Assembly: GCA_947500575.1 (NCBI GenBank)
Contig: CANMSI010000003.1
Location: forward strand, 496,001 to 560,000
Direction: 5' to 3'
DNA length: 64,000 bases
DNA from: an uncultured Flavobacteriaceae bacterium
GTDB lineage: Bacteria > Bacteroidota > Bacteroidia > Flavobacteriales > Flavobacteriaceae
This document shows, one piece after another, positions 54,691 through 62,782 of the stretch. The notes under the pieces are model-generated. The model saw only the letters and a program-made list of their open reading frames with translations, had not been told where the DNA came from and did no database searches. The translations under genes and the position numbers were made by a program. Numbering within the stretch: position 1 is the first letter of the stretch; each line of letters begins with the position of its first letter.

Positions 54691-55965
54691 TTATAAATCG
54701 TATTGCTTAATTTTTCTGTACAAGGTGCGTTCAGAAATCCCTAACTCGGAAGCAGCTGCTTTTCTTTTTCCTCTATTGCGTTCCAAGGACTTCTTTATTA
54801 ATTCTATTTCTTTTTCTTGCAAAGACAAGGTTTCTTCTTCTTCTATTTCCTCAGCAAAGTGATATTTGTCTTCTTGTAAAGGCCTCGCAGTGCTTATAGG
54901 TTCTATTGCCGGTTCCGGGAGTTGCAGTACACTAGTCGTCTGTGCTTCTTCAATAGTATCTTTTTCGCCAGCACCATATATTTTCCGAATGAGTGTTTCG
55001 TTTTCTTCCTGCACTTTTTCGGTATCGCTCGATTTTAAAAGTTCCATGGTTAACTTTTTAAGATCATTGAGATCCCCTTTCATATCAAACAATACCTTAT
55101 AGAGTATCTCTCTCTCATTACTAAAATCACTTTCTTTTTGATTCTGATTCACTACTGCGGGCAAATTAGAATCTCCGGCATTGGGCAAATAACTATTTAA
55201 ACTGGTTAAAGAGATATTTCTTCCTTCTTCCAAAACAGATATCTGCTCAGCAATATTTCTTAGTTGCCGTATGTTTCCAGGCCAACGATATTTTTGCAAG
55301 AGTTGTATGGCATCTTCATGCAAGCGAATGGTGGGCATTTTGTATTTCTGGCCAAAATCTGAAGCAAACTTTCTAAACAATAAATGGATATCATTTTGAC
55401 GTTCTCTTAGCGGGGGAATATTTATTTCTACCGTACTTAATCGGTAGTACAGGTCTTCTCTAAATTTTCCTTTTTTAATAGCTTCAAACATTTGAACATT
55501 AGTAGCGGCAACGATACGTACATCTGTTTTTTGCACTTGAGACGAACCTACCTTTAAAAATTCTCCATTTTCCAAAACCCGTAATAGTCGCACTTGGGTG
55601 GTTAAGGGAAGCTCTCCTACTTCATCCAAAAAGATGGTTCCACCATCGGCTACCTCAAAATAACCTTTTCTAGTAGTGGTAGCTCCTGTAAAAGCCCCTT
55701 TTTCATGTCCAAAGAGTTCACTGTCTATAGTACCTTCTGGAATGGCCCCACAGTTAACAGCAATATATTTGGCATGTTTTCTATGTGAAAGAGAATGGAT
55801 GATCTTTGGAACAGATTCCTTTCCAACACCGCTTTCACCAGTAACTAAAACAGAAATATCTGTAGGGGCTACTTGGATTGCTTTTTCCAGAGCACGATTT
55901 AGTTTTGGATCATTTCCAATAATCTCAAAACGTTGTTTTATTGCTTGTACTGATTCCATCTTCAA
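54691..55965 (-). CDS. Sigma-54 interaction domain transcriptional activator, no sensory domain
   Basis: A 424-residue AAA+ activator. It begins almost directly with the ATPase: Walker A GESGVGKE (43-50), the sigma-54 contact loop GAFTGA (90-95), and Walker B FLDEVGE (112-118), all intact. A long acidic linker (about 330-385) leads to a C-terminal Fis-type helix-turn-helix (RKAAASELGISERTLYRKIKQY). There is no receiver, GAF or PAS domain, so control must be through abundance or a partner. It starts 1 base after the miaB stop codon. Its targets are not evident from the window. Confidence 0.9.
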   Translation of the reverse strand: MKMESVQAIKQRFEIIGNDPKLNRALEKAIQVAPTDISVLVTGESGVGKESVPKIIHSLSHRKHAKYIAVNCGAIPEGTIDSELFGHEKGAFTGATTTRKGYFEVADGGTIFLDEVGELPLTTQVRLLRVLENGEFLKVGSSQVQKTDVRIVAATNVQMFEAIKKGKFREDLYYRLSTVEINIPPLRERQNDIHLLFRKFASDFGQKYKMPTIRLHEDAIQLLQKYRWPGNIRQLRNIAEQISVLEEGRNISLTSLNSYLPNAGDSNLPAVVNQNQKESDFSNEREILYKVLFDMKGDLNDLKKLTMELLKSSDTEKVQEENETLIRKIYGAGEKDTIEEAQTTSVLQLPEPAIEPISTARPLQEDKYHFAEEIEEEETLSLQEKEIELIKKSLERNRGKRKAAASELGISERTLYRKIKQYDL

Positions 55966-57411
55966 CTAGTTATTTGGAGAAAAACCAACAGGAGTTCCAA
56001 TTAAGGTACCCGAGGTACATTCATTAATTTTCACATTTACAAAATCGCCCATGGCGTATTGTTCTTTAGGGAAAACAACTACGGTGTTTTGGGAATTACG
56101 ACCCATCCAATGCGCGTCAGATTTTTTAGAAGTCCCTTCAATAAGTACTTCTTCTACTTTACCAAGGTGTTCTAATTTTTTGATGTGGCAATGTTTCCGT
56201 TGCAAATCAATAATTTCGGCAAGGCGTCTTTTCTTTGTTTTGTCTGGAACATCATCTGCTAGTTTTTTAGCAGCCATGGTTCCTGGTCGTTCAGAATACG
56301 CATACATAAAACCAAAATCATATACTACATGTTCCATTAAGGAAAGGGTATCTTGATGGTCTTCTTCTGTCTCCGTTGGAAACCCAGAAATGAGGTCTTG
56401 GGAAATAGCGCAGTCTGGAATAATGGTTTTTATAGTGTCTATTAATTTAAAATACGCTTCTCTAGTGTGCAACCTATTCATAGCCTTTAAAATACGATCG
56501 CTTCCACTTTGTACTGGGAGGTGAATATGGTTACAAACATTTTCAAATTTGGACATGGTCTCGATAACATCGATTGTTAAATCTTGCGGATTGGATGTTG
56601 AAAAACGAATGCGCATTTTAGGTTGGGCTATTGCTACCATCTCTAAAAGCTTTGCAAAATTCACAGAAGTTGCTTTTTGCATTTCCGAAGCTTTGGAAAA
56701 ATCCTTTTTAAGTCCCCCTCCATACCATAGATAGCTATCTACGTTCTGTCCTAATAAGGTAAGTTCTTTAAATCCCTTTGCGCCCAGTTCATTCACTTCT
56801 TCTAAAATGGATTGAGGGTCTCTACTTCGTTCTCTCCCCCTTGTAAATGGAACCACGCAAAAAGTACACATATTGTCACAACCTCTTGTTATAGATACAA
56901 AGGCAGTAATACCATTTGAATTTAAACGAACTGGAGCTACATCTCCATAGGTTTCCTCTTTAGATAAAATAACGTTTACCGCATTATTACCAGCGTCAAT
57001 TTCTTGAACAAGGTTTGGAAGATCTTTATACGCATCTGGCCCTACGACCATATCTACAATTTTTTCTTCCTCCAGAAACTTGCTTTTCAATCGTTCTGCC
57101 ATGCAACCAAGAACACCTACCTTCATTTTAGGATTTTTCCTTTTGACCGCATTAAACTTTTCTAATCTTTTGCGAACCGTTTGTTCTGCTTTTTCTCTAA
57201 TGGAGCAAGTATTGACCAAGACCAAATCTGCCTCTTCCATTTTCTGAGTGGTATTAAAACCTTCTTTTGCTAAAATAGAAGCCACTATTTCACTATCGGA
57301 AAAATTCATTTGACACCCATAACTTTCAATATAAAGTTTACGAGTATTCTCTTTTCGATTTTCAATGGACAGCGCATTTCCTTGCGCATTTTCATCTATA
57401 ACTTTCTCCAT
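55966..57411 (-). CDS. miaB: tRNA-2-methylthio-N6-dimethylallyladenosine synthase MiaB
   Basis: About 481 residues. The N-terminal UPF0004 domain carries three cluster cysteines ([30 protein letters not shown]). The radical SAM core has the C-x3-C-x2-C motif in [10 protein letters not shown], followed by [15 protein letters not shown] and GQNVDSY. The TRAM domain closes the protein. It adds the methylthio group to A37 of tRNAs reading UNN codons. The ATG at 57411 is preferred; the reading frame can be extended only to a TTG at 57420. A strong promoter lies just upstream. Confidence 0.96.
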   Translation of the reverse strand: MEKVIDENAQGNALSIENRKENTRKLYIESYGCQMNFSDSEIVASILAKEGFNTTQKMEEADLVLVNTCSIREKAEQTVRKRLEKFNAVKRKNPKMKVGVLGCMAERLKSKFLEEEKIVDMVVGPDAYKDLPNLVQEIDAGNNAVNVILSKEETYGDVAPVRLNSNGITAFVSITRGCDNMCTFCVVPFTRGRERSRDPQSILEEVNELGAKGFKELTLLGQNVDSYLWYGGGLKKDFSKASEMQKATSVNFAKLLEMVAIAQPKMRIRFSTSNPQDLTIDVIETMSKFENVCNHIHLPVQSGSDRILKAMNRLHTREAYFKLIDTIKTIIPDCAISQDLISGFPTETEEDHQDTLSLMEHVVYDFGFMYAYSERPGTMAAKKLADDVPDKTKKRRLAEIIDLQRKHCHIKKLEHLGKVEEVLIEGTSKKSDAHWMGRNSQNTVVVFPKEQYAMGDFVNVKINECTSGTLIGTPVGFSPNN

Positions 57412-57446
57412 ATATGGCAAATGGTTTCAATTCCTTTAAGGGTCTG

Positions 57447-57478
57447 CAAAGATAATACTAAATCCACACACGTGACAA
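57447..57478 (-). promoter_or_regulatory. Promoter of the miaB operon
   Basis: On the minus strand TTG (complement of 57476-57478), a 21-base spacer and TATCTTTG (complement of 57447-57454) match the Bacteroidota consensus at both boxes. The start codon is 35 bases downstream. It probably drives miaB through secG. Confidence 0.7.
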
Positions 57479-57634
57479 TTTGACAGTTAAAATGCTCAAT
57501 TTAGTGCGCAATTAGGAGGATATGGTAAGGAACCAGTCATTTTGTTTAACAATTTTGATCATTTTTAGCAAAAAATGGCGCAACGCTTCAACATATTTGG
57601 TGTCTCCTAAATAACAATCACTAAAACAAACAAC

Positions 57635-58885
57635 ATGCAAAACAACACCTTCTCATTAGCATTATTGCTACTGGTCCTTTTTGTCTCTTGTGACAAGGAG
57701 AGTAACCTATTTGATGATTACCTAGTAGCGCGACCTATAAAAATGAATTTGTCTGAATTTAAAAGCAGTGTAGCTGTAAGTTCTCCAGTACCTATTACAA
57801 ACGCAGGTAAAATATATGCCTATGAAGAATATGTTTTTGTAAATGACAAACATAAAGGAATTCATGTGATAGATAATACAGACCCTGCGTCTCCCCAGAA
57901 AATAGCTTTTATCAATATTCCAGGAAATGTAGACATTGCTATTAAAAATTCATATCTCTATGCTGATAGTAAAAAGGATTTGGTAGTATTGGATATTTCG
58001 GATATTAATAATATAAAGTCTGTAAACAGACTAGAAAATGTATTGTTTGATTTTGTATTTTTTCCAACAGCAGATTTCTATGAGTATGATGGTATTGACT
58101 ATGAAACCGAGCTTGTTTTGGGATGGGAAGTAACTACGGAAAGACGTTTGGTATCAGAATATGAAAGTCGTTGGGGTGGAGGAGTATTGTTTGTAGAAAA
58201 CGATGGAGCTGTAAATGCGCCAGCCCCTACTAATTCAGGACAGGGAGGATCCTTAGCTAGGTTCAAAATTGTGGATGATTATTTGTATGCAGTAGATAGT
58301 CACAATATAAATGTATTTAACATTCAAGACTTAGATAGTCCTCAAAGTTTACCTTCGGTCTACGCTGGTTTTGATATTGAAACGATCTTTAATAAAGATG
58401 AACATCTATTTTTAGGTAGTATGCAAGGAATGTACATCTATGATATATCTGACCCGGCGGCTCCGAACTTTGTTTCGGAGTTTCAACATGGAACCGCCTG
58501 CGACCCTGTTGTGGTAGATGAGAATTATGCCTATGTAACTTTAAGAGGGGGTAGTTTATGTGGTGCTACGGAGAGTGGTTTATTTATAGTAGATATCTCC
58601 ACTATTTCTAATCCTACCTTAGCTACTTCCTATGCTATGGATAATCCGTATGGTTTGGGAATAAAAGATGAGAAGTTATTTATCTGTGATGGAGATGCTG
58701 GTTTAAAAGTATACGATAAAACAGATATAAATGATTTGAAAAAAATAGATCACTTTCAAAACATCAATACGTTTGATGTAATACCGCTACAAGAACATTT
58801 GCTTATGATAGGCGATGGGGTTCTTTACCAATACAATTATGAATCAGATGGCATAGAATTGATAAGTGCCATGTCTTTAGATTAA
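57635..58885 (+). CDS. LVIVD-repeat lipoprotein
   Basis: A 416-residue protein with lipobox LFVSC (Cys19). The mature part contains repeats of the LVIVD type: GIHVIDNTDPASPQKIAFI, LVVLDISDINNIKSVNRL, MYIYDISDPAAPNFVSEF and LFIVDISTISNPTLATSY, which form a beta-propeller. LVIVD proteins are exported and their function is unknown. It is monocistronic: it diverges from the miaB operon and ends with a strong terminator. Confidence 0.85.
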   Translation: MQNNTFSLALLLLVLFVSCDKESNLFDDYLVARPIKMNLSEFKSSVAVSSPVPITNAGKIYAYEEYVFVNDKHKGIHVIDNTDPASPQKIAFINIPGNVDIAIKNSYLYADSKKDLVVLDISDINNIKSVNRLENVLFDFVFFPTADFYEYDGIDYETELVLGWEVTTERRLVSEYESRWGGGVLFVENDGAVNAPAPTNSGQGGSLARFKIVDDYLYAVDSHNINVFNIQDLDSPQSLPSVYAGFDIETIFNKDEHLFLGSMQGMYIYDISDPAAPNFVSEFQHGTACDPVVVDENYAYVTLRGGSLCGATESGLFIVDISTISNPTLATSYAMDNPYGLGIKDEKLFICDGDAGLKVYDKTDINDLKKIDHFQNINTFDVIPLQEHLLMIGDGVLYQYNYESDGIELISAMSLD

Positions 58886-58905
58886 TACCTTATATATAAG
58901 GATAG

Positions 58906-58934
58906 AGCACCTGCTATAAACAGGTGCTTTTTTT
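58906..58934 (+). terminator. Terminator after the LVIVD gene
   Basis: An 8-bp stem, AGCACCTG (58906-58913) with CAGGTGCT (58921-58928), loop of 7, then seven T. Confidence 0.9.
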
Positions 58935-58955
58935 ATGCCTTACAAAATGATAAAA

Positions 58956-58984
58956 TTGAAAATAAAAAAATTCAACTACTTTTG
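58956..58984 (+). promoter_or_regulatory. Promoter of topA
   Basis: TTG (58956-58958), an 18-base spacer and TACTTTTG (58977-58984) match TTG-N17-23-TAnnTTTG. The ATG is 20 bases further on. Confidence 0.65.
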
Positions 58985-59004
58985 TTGCCTTAAAGAACTT
59001 ATGC

Positions 59005-61500
59005 ATGGCAAAGAATTTGGTAATTGTTGAGTCCCCAGCGAAAGCTAAAACAATAGAGAAATTTTTAGGAAAAGATTATAAGGTAGAGTCCAGTTTTGGT
59101 CATATTGCCGATTTACCCTCGAAAGAATTAGGTGTAGATGTAGAGAATAATTTTACCCCCAAATATATTGTAGATAAGGAGAAAGCTGCTTTGGTTAAGA
59201 AGCTGAAAGATTTAGCAAAGAAAGCAGATACCATATGGTTAGCTAGTGATGAAGATAGGGAAGGGGAAGCCATATCATGGCACTTGGCAGAAGAACTAGG
59301 TTTGGAAAAAAGCAAAACCAAACGCATTGTTTTTAATTCCATTACCAAGTCGGCCATACAACGCGCCATTGAAAACCCAAGAGAGATCAATTACAATTTG
59401 GTAAATGCTCAGCAAGCTAGAAGAGTTTTGGATAGATTGGTGGGGTATCAATTATCTCCAGTATTGTGGAAAAAAATTAAGCCAGGCTTATCTGCAGGTA
59501 GAGTGCAATCGGTTGCGGTACGTCTTATTGTAGAAAGAGAACGCGATATAGAGGGCTTTTCACCTGAGGCTTCTTTTAGAATTGCTGCAGAGTTTAAAAC
59601 AACAGGTGGAAGTGCTTTCACGGCAAAGCTTAGCAAAACTTTTTCTAGTAAAAAGGAAGCTGAGGCTTTCTTAAATCAGAATGTCAATGCCAACTTTTCG
59701 GTAGCACAGTTAGATAAAAAGCCAGCTAAAAAATCTCCTGCTGCCCCTTTTACTACCTCTACCTTGCAACAAGAAGCTTCACGGAAGTTGTACTTTTCTG
59801 TGGGGAGAACCATGCAAGTAGCCCAACGTTTGTACGAAGCAGGTTTAATTACCTATATGCGTACAGATAGTGTGAATTTGTCTAAGGAGGCCTTGGATGC
59901 GGCTAAGGAGGCGATTATAGAAAACTATGGAGACTCTTATAGTAATGTTCGGACTTATAAAGGGAAGTCCAAAGGAGCGCAAGAAGCCCATGAGGCGGTG
60001 CGTCCTACAGATATGAAAAAGCAATCACCTTCTTTAGAAAGGGATCAATCTAAACTATACGAACTTATCTGGAAACGTACCATTGCTTCGCAAATGAGCG
60101 ATGCGCAATTGGAACGTACCAATGTAAAAATAGCTGCAAATACGCATAGTGAGAAGTTTACTGCCAATGGAGAAGTGATCAAATTTGATGGCTTTCTGAA
60201 GGTATATATGGAAGGAAAAGACGAAGAAGATTTAGCAGAGGAACAAGAAGGAATGCTTCCTGCCATGAGCCTTAATGATGCTTTAACAAATACATATATC
60301 ACCGCAACAGAACGTTTTTCTAGACCTCCATACCGGTATACAGAAGCTTCTTTGGTTAAGAAATTAGAAGAGTTAGGAATAGGAAGACCTTCTACATATG
60401 CTCCTACAATTTCTACTATTCAGAATAGAGGGTATGTGCAAAAAGGAACTATTGAAGGGGTAGAACGAAAGTATGCTCAATTGCTGTTGGAAGCCAATAC
60501 AGTGGAAGAAAAATCATTGACGGAAACAGTAGGATCTGATAAAGGAAAATTAGTACCAACGGATATCGGAATGATTGTAAATGACTTCCTTGTGAGTCAT
60601 TTTGCAAGCATACTAGACTATAATTTTACCGCTAAAGTAGAAGCAGATTTTGATGAAATTGCCGAGGGAAATGAGGATTGGCAAAAGGTAATGAAGACTT
60701 TTTATAAGGATTTTCATCCTACGGTTTTGGATGTAGAAGAGAATGCAGATAGGGCTAGTGGGGAACGAGTTTTAGGGTCTGACCCCAAGAGTGGACGACA
60801 GGTTTCTGTTCGTTTAGGACGTTTTGGACCGATGGTGCAAATAGGGACTGTGGATGAAGAAGAGAAGCCGTTGTTTGCGAGCCTCTTACCAGATCAATCC
60901 TTAAATACCATCACTTTTGAAGAAGCGATGGACCTTTTTAAATTGCCAAGAAAATTAGGGGAATACGAAGGGGAGGAAGTGGAAGCAAATGTGGGAAGAT
61001 TTGGACCTTATGTGCGCTTTGGTAAAAAGTTTGTTAGCTTAGGAAAGGATGAAAGTGCTATGGATATTGGCTTGGATAGAGCCATAGAATTGATTAAAGA
61101 AAAGCAAAAAGCAGATGCCCCTATTACTACCTATGAAGGCAAGGATGTAACAAAAGGAAAAGGGCGTTTTGGACCGTTTATTAAATGGGATGGGATGTTT
61201 ATTAATGTGAATAAGAAATATGATTTTGATAACTTATCGCAAGAAGATATTACGGAACTTATTGAAGTAAAGAAGCAGAAAGAGATAGATAAAGTAGTTC
61301 AAAATTGGGAAGAAGAAGGCATTCGGATAGAGAAAGCCAGATGGGGTAGGCATAACATTATAAAAGGTAAAATTAAAGTAGAAATTTCTAAGGACGTAAA
61401 TGCTACTAAAATGACTTTGAAACAAGCAGCAGCCTTAATAGAAAAGAAGACTCCAAAGAAAAAAGCCAAAGCCAAAGCCAAAGCCAAAACTAAAAAGTAA
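59005..61500 (+). CDS. topA: DNA topoisomerase I
   Basis: An 831-residue type IA topoisomerase. The TOPRIM domain has LVIVESPAKAKTI and ASDEDREGEAISWHL; the catalytic tyrosine is Tyr284 in LITYMRTDS; GRPSTYAPTISTI is also present. The C-terminus carries three GRFGP-type repeats (about 612, 664 and 713) instead of zinc fingers; the whole protein contains no cysteine. It ends in an alternating Lys-Ala tail. It relaxes negative supercoils. The ATG at 59005 fits MAKNLVIVESP; an out-of-frame ATG sits 4 bases earlier. Confidence 0.98.
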   Translation: MAKNLVIVESPAKAKTIEKFLGKDYKVESSFGHIADLPSKELGVDVENNFTPKYIVDKEKAALVKKLKDLAKKADTIWLASDEDREGEAISWHLAEELGLEKSKTKRIVFNSITKSAIQRAIENPREINYNLVNAQQARRVLDRLVGYQLSPVLWKKIKPGLSAGRVQSVAVRLIVERERDIEGFSPEASFRIAAEFKTTGGSAFTAKLSKTFSSKKEAEAFLNQNVNANFSVAQLDKKPAKKSPAAPFTTSTLQQEASRKLYFSVGRTMQVAQRLYEAGLITYMRTDSVNLSKEALDAAKEAIIENYGDSYSNVRTYKGKSKGAQEAHEAVRPTDMKKQSPSLERDQSKLYELIWKRTIASQMSDAQLERTNVKIAANTHSEKFTANGEVIKFDGFLKVYMEGKDEEDLAEEQEGMLPAMSLNDALTNTYITATERFSRPPYRYTEASLVKKLEELGIGRPSTYAPTISTIQNRGYVQKGTIEGVERKYAQLLLEANTVEEKSLTETVGSDKGKLVPTDIGMIVNDFLVSHFASILDYNFTAKVEADFDEIAEGNEDWQKVMKTFYKDFHPTVLDVEENADRASGERVLGSDPKSGRQVSVRLGRFGPMVQIGTVDEEEKPLFASLLPDQSLNTITFEEAMDLFKLPRKLGEYEGEEVEANVGRFGPYVRFGKKFVSLGKDESAMDIGLDRAIELIKEKQKADAPITTYEGKDVTKGKGRFGPFIKWDGMFINVNKKYDFDNLSQEDITELIEVKKQKEIDKVVQNWEEEGIRIEKARWGRHNIIKGKIKVEISKDVNATKMTLKQAAALIEKKTPKKKAKAKAKAKTKK
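61465..61488 (+). repeat. Hexanucleotide tandem repeat in the topA 3' end
   Basis: GCCAAA is repeated four times in a row and encodes the Ala-Lys tail of topoisomerase I. In-frame changes in copy number would lengthen or shorten the basic tail without breaking the gene. Confidence 0.8.
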
Positions 61501-61508
61501 TAATATAC

Positions 61509-62666
61509 ATGGTGTTCGATTTTTTAGTCCCCGTAGAAGATCAAGTTTTAGCGCATTGCGAGTTACTTCCACCGCAGGCGCTTGGGAAGAATATTCATAA
61601 GCACACCCAAAAAAAGGGACTGCCTGTTTTAGCAAATGTCTCGGTTGCTATTATAGGAGTTCATGAATCTAGGAATGCATTTGAAAAGAAAATAGAACCC
61701 CTAGATATATCCCAAATTCGTATTCAATTATACAAATTAATGCTTGGTAATTGGAGTGGTACCATTGTAGATTTAGGAGATGTAGAAGAAGGTGCTACCG
61801 TAGAAGATACGTATTATGTAGTAAAAGAATTAACAAATGCCTTACTAAAAGAGAACGTAGTACCTATTATAATAGGTGCAACTCAAGATATTACATACCC
61901 TACCTACAGAGCCTTTGATGGGATTTGGAATATGGTAAACTTGGTTGCTATAGATAGCAGGTTTGATTTTGGGGAAGCAGATGAACTTATTTCGTCGCAC
62001 TCTTATATGAGTAAAATCATTACAGATAAGCCCAATAACCTTTTTAATTTTTCCAATATAGGATATCAAAGCTATTTCAATGCGCAGGAGGAAATAGACT
62101 TAATGGAACGTCTTTTTTTTGATGCTTATAGACTAGGAGATATCATAAATGATGTATCTCTTGTAGAACCTGTACTGAGAGATGCACATATTGTAAGTAT
62201 GGATATCCAATCTATCAAAGCTAGCGAAATGGGAATGTCTCCTCATTTCTCTCCTAATGGTTTTACCGGTCGTGAGATTTGCGCTATTGCTAGGTATGCA
62301 GGTATTAGTGATAGGGTGTCTGTATTTGGAATCTATGAGGCAGAGAATACAGCACAGTCTTTTCAGTTAATAGCTCAGATTATATGGTACTTTATAGAAG
62401 GATTTAATTTTAGAATCAAAGAATTTCCGCAAGAAGAGAGTGATACCTTTATAAAGTTTATTGTACCTATTGATGACGAAGAACTTATTTTCTACAAGAG
62501 CAACCTTTCTGAACGATGGTGGGTAGAGATTCCATCAATTTTAACTTCACATAATAAATCAAATTCATCAGCGTTATTACCATGCACCGAAAAGGATTAT
62601 CTAGAGGCATGTAATCAAAATATTCCTGAAAGGTGGTTAAAGGCTTATAAGAAAGGCCTTCATTAA
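61509..62666 (+). CDS. Arginase/formimidoylglutamase-fold protein with degenerate metal site
   Basis: A 385-residue protein recognisable as the arginase fold by the order of its motifs, but with altered ligands. Where active enzymes have GGDHS, this has GATQD (123-127, His to Gln). Where they have DAHxD, this has DSRFD (149-153, His to Arg). Where they have SxDxDxxDP, this has SMDIQSIKA (230-238; the second Asp is Gln234 and the third is Lys237). Three of six manganese ligands are therefore missing, so it is unlikely to be an active ureohydrolase. It starts 8 bases after topA and is followed by gldK. Databases may call it formimidoylglutamase; the sequence argues for a non-catalytic role. Confidence 0.8.
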   Translation: MVFDFLVPVEDQVLAHCELLPPQALGKNIHKHTQKKGLPVLANVSVAIIGVHESRNAFEKKIEPLDISQIRIQLYKLMLGNWSGTIVDLGDVEEGATVEDTYYVVKELTNALLKENVVPIIIGATQDITYPTYRAFDGIWNMVNLVAIDSRFDFGEADELISSHSYMSKIITDKPNNLFNFSNIGYQSYFNAQEEIDLMERLFFDAYRLGDIINDVSLVEPVLRDAHIVSMDIQSIKASEMGMSPHFSPNGFTGREICAIARYAGISDRVSVFGIYEAENTAQSFQLIAQIIWYFIEGFNFRIKEFPQEESDTFIKFIVPIDDEELIFYKSNLSERWWVEIPSILTSHNKSNSSALLPCTEKDYLEACNQNIPERWLKAYKKGLH

Positions 62667-62782
62667 TAAAAATAATTTTAAAGGTTCAATTGATTTATAC
62701 AATAAATTATTCAAAAATTAGTTTTAGTGAGTAATAATTGTGTTTACAATTTATAATCTTAATCTGAAATTTAACCAAAAGT

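Noticed and set aside
57560-57600. AT-rich hairpin (CATTTTT with AAAAATG) upstream of the LVIVD gene as a terminator or riboswitch
   Set aside because: The stem is only A-T rich, is not followed by a T run, and has no recognisable aptamer.
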